From Sphingomonas sp. UBA1000 (GTDB lineage: Bacteria > Pseudomonadota > Alphaproteobacteria > Sphingomonadales > Sphingomonadaceae), in contig DBAW01000037.1 of assembly GCA_002291855.1 (NCBI GenBank), positions 1-10,857 of the forward strand: a stretch of 10,857 nt of DNA. Direction: 5' to 3'. Position numbers and translations under genes: made by a program. Positions 6,158-10,857 of the stretch are shown here, in pieces. Every line of letters starts with the position of its first letter. The stretch's first letter is position 1. The notes beneath the pieces are model-generated. The model was not told the DNA's origin. It did no database searches and saw only the letters and a program-made list of their open reading frames with translations.

Positions 6158-8851
6158 ATGATGATCAGGCCGCTTACTTTCGCCACGCTGCTGCTCGCAT
6201 CGAGCCAGCTTTTTGCGCCCGCCGTGCTGGCGCAGACCGCGCCGCCCGCCGCGCCGCAGCCGACGCCGCCCGCCCAGCCCGAAGCGGCCGAGGAACAGGT
6301 CGATGTCTCGGCTCCCGGTGCCGGCGCGCTGGACGGCGAGGACATCATCGTGCGCGGCCGTTATATCCCCAACGTCATCCGCGCGACCCCGCAGGTCGTC
6401 TCGGTGCTGTCGTCGGCCGACATCGCCCGGACCGGCGAAGGCGACATTGCCGGCGCGCTGACCCGCGTCACCGGCCTCAGCGTCGTCGGCAATGGTTTCG
6501 TGTTCGTCCGCGGTCTCGGCGACCGTTATTCCTCCTCGCTGCTCAACGGCTCGCCGCTGCCGTCGCCCGAACCGCTGCGCCGCACGGTGCCGCTCGACAT
6601 CTTCCCGACCTCGATCGTCGCCAGCGCGCTCGTCCAGAAAAGCTATTCGGCCAATTACCCGGCCGAGTTTGGCGGCGGGGTCATCAACCTGACGACGCGC
6701 GCCGTGCCGGAGGAGAGCTTCATCTCCATGTCCGGCTCGGTCGGCGTCGATTCGGTCACCACCGGCCGCCGGGGCCTTGGCTATTATGGCAGCCGCAACG
6801 ACTGGCTGGGGTTTGATTCGGGCGAGCGCGCGGTTCCCGGCGTGATCCAGCGCGAAGGGCTGACGCGCGGCGTGTTCTTTTCGAACGAAATCACCGGCTT
6901 TTCGGGCGCGCGCACCCGGCTGCTCCAGCGCTTCGACACCCCGGCCAATTTCAATCTTGAGTTCAGCGGCGGCCACCGGATGGAAGTGGGCGACGATGCC
7001 GATCTCGGCCTTGTCGCCTCGGCCCAGTTCAACAATGGCTGGCGCAACCGCGACGCGATCCAGCAGGACACGACCGATCCCACGGGCGCGCTGCGCAATG
7101 ATTTCCAGACCCAGCTGACCGACAATCGCGCGGTCACCAACCTGCTGCTGGGCGCGGGGCTGGAGTTTGGCGGCCACAAGATCCGACTGACCAACCTCTA
7201 CATCAACGACACGCTGAAACAGGCGCGCTTGTCGGGTGCAACCGTCTATCTGAACAGCAGCGGCGACCCGATCCTGCAGCAGAACACCAACCTGTTCCGC
7301 CGCCAGCTGATCGATAGCCAGGCGGTGGGCGAGCTGCGCTTCGGCGACCTGTCGGTCGATCTGCGCGGCACCTATGCCAACACCAAGCGGCTGGCACCTT
7401 ATGAGACGTTCTTCAGCTATCGCCGCAACCGCGTCACCGGCCAGTTCCAGAACGATCTGAACGGCCTGCAGGAATCCGCGACGGTCGCGTTCAGCCGGCT
7501 GAACGAGGATCTGTGGAGCGGCGCGATCGATGCCAGCCTGAAGCTGCCGACCGAACGGCCGGTGACGATTTCGGCCGGCTATTATTACAGCGACACGCAG
7601 CGCGACTCGCTGCGCCTCGACTTCCGCTTCCGCAGCTTCCTCGGCGGCGGCATCAACCCGCAATTCGCGACGCTGCGCCCCGATCTGCTGCTGTCGCCGG
7701 CGAGCATCCTCAACGCCTGCGCCAATCCGACGGCGGTGGCGGCCGAGGCCGGCTGCGTCCGCCTGTTCAACACCTCGGCCTCGCAGGGGGCGGCGTTTTA
7801 CGATGCCGCGCTGCGCATCAATGCCGGCTATGTCCAGGCCGAGGGCGAGCTGGCCGACGGGCTGCGCGTGACCACCGGCCTGCGCTATGAGGACGCGACG
7901 CAGCGCGTGGGCACCAACAGCGCAACCTTTGCCGGCACGCAGCTGAACAATGGCTATTGGCTGCCGGCGACGACGGTGACCTGGAACTTTGCCGAGGACA
8001 TGCAGCTGCGGCTCAATGCGTCCAAGACCATCGCCCGCCCGCAGTTCCGCGAACTCGCCCCGCAGATCTACCGCGATTTCGAGTTTGACCGCTTCTTCTT
8101 CGGCAATCCGCGGCTGACCGATTCGGAACTCTACAACTTTGAAGGCCGGTTCGAATTCTACCCGGCCAAGGATGACCGCATCGCGATCGCCGCCTTCCAC
8201 AAGACGATCAAGCGGCCGATCGAACAGGTCGCCTTCTTCCCCAGCGAAGACGCGACGCTCACCACCGGCTTTTCCTATGCGCCGCGCGCGGTGCTCTACG
8301 GGGCCGAGGCCGAGGTGCAGAAATATGTTCCGCTCGACGGGCTGGGCGGCGATTTCTTCGCGTCGCGCCGGCTGCTGATCGTCGCCAACTACACCTACAC
8401 CCAGTCGAAGCTGCGCGTCGACGACACGCTGGTGCCGAGCGCGATCCAGAACTCGTCGGGTGCCGCCGCGCTGGTGCCGGCCAGCCTGATCTTCCGCAAC
8501 GGCGCGCCGCTGACCGGCCAGTCTGACCATCTGGTCAATCTGCAACTGGGCATCGAGAGCAACGACAAGGTCAGCCAGATGACCCTGCTGTTCAATTATG
8601 CCAGCGACCGCGTGACCAATCGCGGCCCGAACCTGCTGCCCGACATCACCGAGCGGCCGGGCATCCGGCTCGACTTCGTCGCGCGCGAGGAGTTTGAGCT
8701 GTTCGGCGGCAAATGGCAGCTGAAGGTCGAGGCGCGCAACCTGACCGGCACGCCCTATCGCGAGTTCCAGCAGTTTGCCGACCGGCGGGTGCTGATCAAC
8801 CGCTGGAATCAGGGCCGCATCATCTCGCTGGGGCTGAGCACCACCTACTGA
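6158..8851 (+). CDS. TonB-dependent outer-membrane receptor ('RGLGDRY' type)
   Basis: This is an 897-residue TonB-dependent receptor: a 22-strand outer-membrane barrel with an N-terminal plug that uses TonB-ExbBD energy to import a ligand. A signal peptide ends at AVLA|Q (residues 25/26), followed by a Pro/Ala-rich linker (27-43) and a TonB-box-like EDIIVRG (61-67). The plug spans about 75-195 and includes SVLSSADIARTGEGDIAGAL, FVRGLGDRY (116-124), LLNGSPLPSPEPLRR, VPLDIFP and YPAEFGGGVINLTTR. The barrel ends with RNLTGTPY and the aromatic-terminated ISLGLSTTY expected for BAM recognition. There is no FecA-type signalling domain. Two Cys in ILNAC...GCVRLF may form a loop disulphide. Two ATGs are adjacent (6158 and 6161). 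The AAGGA at 6149-6153 gives 4 or 7 nt spacing, so the second may be the one used. It follows the lipoprotein gene by 73 bp and is probably co-transcribed. The ligand cannot be assigned; iron chelates are not implied. Confidence 0.95.
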   Translation: MMIRPLTFATLLLASSQLFAPAVLAQTAPPAAPQPTPPAQPEAAEEQVDVSAPGAGALDGEDIIVRGRYIPNVIRATPQVVSVLSSADIARTGEGDIAGALTRVTGLSVVGNGFVFVRGLGDRYSSSLLNGSPLPSPEPLRRTVPLDIFPTSIVASALVQKSYSANYPAEFGGGVINLTTRAVPEESFISMSGSVGVDSVTTGRRGLGYYGSRNDWLGFDSGERAVPGVIQREGLTRGVFFSNEITGFSGARTRLLQRFDTPANFNLEFSGGHRMEVGDDADLGLVASAQFNNGWRNRDAIQQDTTDPTGALRNDFQTQLTDNRAVTNLLLGAGLEFGGHKIRLTNLYINDTLKQARLSGATVYLNSSGDPILQQNTNLFRRQLIDSQAVGELRFGDLSVDLRGTYANTKRLAPYETFFSYRRNRVTGQFQNDLNGLQESATVAFSRLNEDLWSGAIDASLKLPTERPVTISAGYYYSDTQRDSLRLDFRFRSFLGGGINPQFATLRPDLLLSPASILNACANPTAVAAEAGCVRLFNTSASQGAAFYDAALRINAGYVQAEGELADGLRVTTGLRYEDATQRVGTNSATFAGTQLNNGYWLPATTVTWNFAEDMQLRLNASKTIARPQFRELAPQIYRDFEFDRFFFGNPRLTDSELYNFEGRFEFYPAKDDRIAIAAFHKTIKRPIEQVAFFPSEDATLTTGFSYAPRAVLYGAEAEVQKYVPLDGLGGDFFASRRLLIVANYTYTQSKLRVDDTLVPSAIQNSSGAAALVPASLIFRNGAPLTGQSDHLVNLQLGIESNDKVSQMTLLFNYASDRVTNRGPNLLPDITERPGIRLDFVAREEFELFGGKWQLKVEARNLTGTPYREFQQFADRRVLINRWNQGRIISLGLSTTY

Positions 8852-8877
8852 CCGGCCCGGCCTGTCGATGATATGGG

Positions 8878-8903
8878 AAAAGGGGGCTTCGGCCCCCTTT
8901 TTT
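8878..8903 (+). terminator. Intrinsic terminator after the receptor gene, C(UUCG)G tetraloop
   Basis: AAAAGGGGGC (8878-8887) pairs with GCCCCCTTTT (8892-8901) around a TTCG loop, forming the very stable C(UUCG)G tetraloop, followed by T6 (8898-8903). It lies 26 nt past the receptor stop. On the opposite strand the tail is only T4 (complement of 8878-8881) before C residues, so it may terminate the convergent parE transcript less efficiently. The rest of the 86-bp gap shows nothing else. Confidence 0.93.
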
Positions 8904-8937
8904 CATGGGTGGGGCAGGGGGAGACGGCGTGCGCGCC

Positions 8938-10857
8938 TCAGGCGTCGATCGCCTCTTCGTCCAGCCGCGCGGCATTTTCCTGGATGAACTGGAACCGGTG
9001 TTCGGGGTTGCGGCCCATCAGCCGGTCGACCAGATCGCGCACGCCCGCGCGCTCCTCATAATCCTGCGGCAGGGTGACGCGGATCAGCGTGCGTGTGCGC
9101 GGGTCCATCGTCGTTTCGCGCAGCTGCTGCGGGTTCATCTCGCCCAGCCCCTTGAAGCGCGACACCTCGACCTTGCGGCCCTTGAACGCGGTGCGTTCGA
9201 TCTCGGCACGGTGCTGGTCGTCGCGCGCATACAGGCTCTTGCCGCCCGCGCTCAGCCGGTAGAGCGGCGGCTGGGCCAGATAGACATGGCCGCGCCGGAC
9301 GATGTCGGGCATTTCCTGAAAGAAGAAGGTCATCAGCAGCGTCGCGATATGCGCGCCGTCGACATCGGCGTCGGTCATGATGATCACGCGTTCATAGCGC
9401 AGCGCATCGGGCTGGCACTTGTCGCGCGTGCCGCAGCCAAGTGCCTGAATCAGGTCGGCAATCTCGCTGTTGGCGCGGATCTTGTCGGCGGTGGCGGAGG
9501 CGACGTTCAGGATCTTGCCGCGAATGGGCAGGATCGCCTGCGTCTTGCGGTCGCGCGCCTGCTTGGCCGATCCGCCGGCGCTGTCGCCCTCGACGATGAA
9601 CAGCTCGGTCCCCGCCGGGTCGGAGGCGGCGCAGTCGGTCAGCTTGCCGGGCAGCCGCAGCTTGCGCGCGCCGGTCGCGGTCTTGCGCTTGACCTCGCGC
9701 TCCGCCTTGCGGCGCAGCCGTTCGTCCATCCGGTCGAGCACGAAGCCGAGCAGCGCCTTGCCGCGTTCCATGCGGTCGGCAAGAAAATGGTCGAAATGGT
9801 CGCGGATCGCGGCTTCGACCAGCCTTGCTGCTTCGGGGCTGGTCAGCCGGTCCTTGGTCTGGCTCTGGAACTGGGGATCGCGGATGAACACCGACAGCAT
9901 CAGCTCGGCCCCCGCCATCACATCGTCGGCGGTGATGTCCTTGGCCTTTTTCAGGCCCGTCAGCTCGCCAAAGCCGCGCACCCCCTTGGTCAGCGCGGCG
10001 CGCAGCCCCTGTTCATGGGTGCCGCCATCGGGCGTCGGGATGGTGTTGCAATACCAGCTCGTCCCGCCCTCGCTCCACAGCGGCCAGGCGACTGCCCATT
10101 CCACCCGGCCCTGACCGTCGGGAAACTCCTGCGCGCCGGAAAAAAACTCGGTCGTCGCGCATTCGCGGGTGCCGATCTGTTCGCGCAGATGATCGGCAAG
10201 GCCGCCGGGAAACTGGAACACCGCCTCGGCCGGGGTGTCGTCGCCGATCAGCTCGGGCGCGCAGCGCCAGCGGATCTCGACCCCGGCGAACAGATAGGCC
10301 TTGGACCGCGCCAGCCGGTAGAGCCGGGCGGGCTTGAAGCGCATCTCGTCGCCGAAAATCTCGGTATCGGGGGTGAAGGCGACGCTGGTTCCGCGCCGGT
10401 TGGGCGCCGCGCCGACCTCCTCCAGCGGGCCGAGCGTCTGGCCGCGCGCGAAACGCTGGCGATAGAGCGTCTTGTTGCGCGCCACCTCGACCACCGTGTC
10501 CGACGACAGCGCGTTGACGACGCTGACCCCGACGCCGTGCAGCCCGCCCGAGGTCTGATAGGCCTTGCCGGCGAACTTGCCCCCGGAATGCAGCGTCGAC
10601 AGGATCACCTCCAGCGCCGATTTGCCCGGATATTTTGGGTGGGGATCGATCGGGATGCCGCGGCCATTGTCGGTGATGGTCAGCCGGTTGCCCGGCTCCA
10701 GCACCAGCTCGATCCGCGTCGCATGGCCGGCGACCGCCTCGTCCATCGCATTGTCGAGCACTTCGGCCGCCAGATGGTGCATCGCGCGCTCGTCGGTGCC
10801 GCCGACATACATGCCCGGCCGCCGCCGCACCGGCTCCAGCCCCTCCAGCACCTCGAT
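8938..10857 (-). CDS. parE: DNA topoisomerase IV subunit B, N-terminus cut by window edge
   Basis: ParE is the ATPase subunit of topoisomerase IV, which with ParC decatenates daughter chromosomes. About 639 residues are visible. Numbered from the GTG codon at 10851, the GHKL ATPase motifs are EVLDNAMDEA with the Mg-binding Asn34, DNGRGIP (61-67) and GGLHGVGVSVVNAL (102-115). The QTK loop is at 331-333. The TOPRIM domain has EGDSAGGSAKQARDRKTQAI (421-440) with the catalytic Glu, and DADVDGAHI (494-502). The end is FKGLGEMNPQQL. The absence of the long GyrB insertion and features such as GTRDKCQPDALRYERVIIMTDAD favour ParE over GyrB. The reading frame stays open to the window end (I-E before V-L-E-G), so the GTG at 10851 is an internal Val and the true start lies outside, probably some 10-30 codons upstream. 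The gene converges on the receptor gene. Confidence 0.95.
   Translation of the reverse strand: MEVLEGLEPVRRRPGMYVGGTDERAMHHLAAEVLDNAMDEAVAGHATRIELVLEPGNRLTITDNGRGIPIDPHPKYPGKSALEVILSTLHSGGKFAGKAYQTSGGLHGVGVSVVNALSSDTVVEVARNKTLYRQRFARGQTLGPLEEVGAAPNRRGTSVAFTPDTEIFGDEMRFKPARLYRLARSKAYLFAGVEIRWRCAPELIGDDTPAEAVFQFPGGLADHLREQIGTRECATTEFFSGAQEFPDGQGRVEWAVAWPLWSEGGTSWYCNTIPTPDGGTHEQGLRAALTKGVRGFGELTGLKKAKDITADDVMAGAELMLSVFIRDPQFQSQTKDRLTSPEAARLVEAAIRDHFDHFLADRMERGKALLGFVLDRMDERLRRKAEREVKRKTATGARKLRLPGKLTDCAASDPAGTELFIVEGDSAGGSAKQARDRKTQAILPIRGKILNVASATADKIRANSEIADLIQALGCGTRDKCQPDALRYERVIIMTDADVDGAHIATLLMTFFFQEMPDIVRRGHVYLAQPPLYRLSAGGKSLYARDDQHRAEIERTAFKGRKVEVSRFKGLGEMNPQQLRETTMDPRTRTLIRVTLPQDYEERAGVRDLVDRLMGRNPEHRFQFIQENAARLDEEAIDA

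Noticed and set aside
4414..6348. Long (644-codon) open frame on the minus strand opposite the lipoprotein gene
   Set aside because: The same shadow effect applies. It has no domain motifs, and it spans both the leader and the intergenic hairpin, which a real gene would be unlikely to do.
6125..8545. Long (806-codon) open frame on the minus strand opposite the receptor gene
   Set aside because: It is antisense to a clear TonB-dependent receptor. Its translation is Arg/Ala/Gly/Gln-rich low-complexity sequence with no recognisable domain, as expected from the complement of GC-rich codons.
5948..8851. Extended start for the receptor gene at 5948
   Set aside because: The extra 70 residues overlap the end of the lipoprotein gene and push the signal peptide inside the protein. 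The ATG pair at 6158/6161 has a ribosome binding site directly ahead of a clear signal peptide.

Overview
The window is GC-rich with tightly packed genes and strong G/C third-position bias. Gene content and protein motifs suggest an alphaproteobacterium, most likely in Sphingomonadales: a ubiE-ubiB-coaBC run divergent from mutM, plus a TonB-dependent receptor of the 'RGLGDRY' type. This assignment rests on recalled motifs and gene order, not on a search.

Layout. (1) 1-3394, minus strand: a compact cluster transcribed ubiE -> ubiB -> coaBC, with gaps of 2 and 4 bp. UbiE is the ubiquinone/menaquinone C-methyltransferase, UbiB the atypical kinase/ATPase of the ubiquinone pathway, and CoaBC the bifunctional coenzyme A enzyme; coaBC runs off the left edge. 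ubiB begins at TTG and coaBC at GTG, with almost no untranslated spacing, so translational coupling is likely. (2) 3395-3513: a divergent regulatory gap. (3) 3514-4326, plus strand: mutM (Fpg), the 8-oxoguanine DNA glycosylase, beginning at a GTG fixed by the catalytic Pro2. Its zinc finger has a shortened first knuckle (C-x-C instead of C-x2-C). (4) 4327-4491: a leader with six heptamers in an 11-bp register that resemble Pho boxes, followed by a GC hairpin. (5) 4492-8903, plus strand: a likely two-gene operon coding for a beta-rich outer-membrane lipoprotein and a TonB-dependent receptor. A perfect 10-bp inverted repeat separates the genes, and a C(UUCG)G intrinsic terminator ends the unit. 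(6) 8938-10857, minus strand: parE, the topoisomerase IV ATPase subunit, converging on the receptor gene and cut by the right edge.

Most of the window is housekeeping: quinone and CoA synthesis, base excision repair and decatenation. The accessory part is the lipoprotein/receptor pair. My best hypothesis is a surface acquisition system in which a periplasm- or surface-facing lipoprotein works with a TonB-driven porin. If the 11-bp repeats are real Pho boxes, it would be induced by phosphate limitation. The substrate cannot be read from the sequence. I see no rRNA, tRNA, CRISPR array, transposase or prophage genes.
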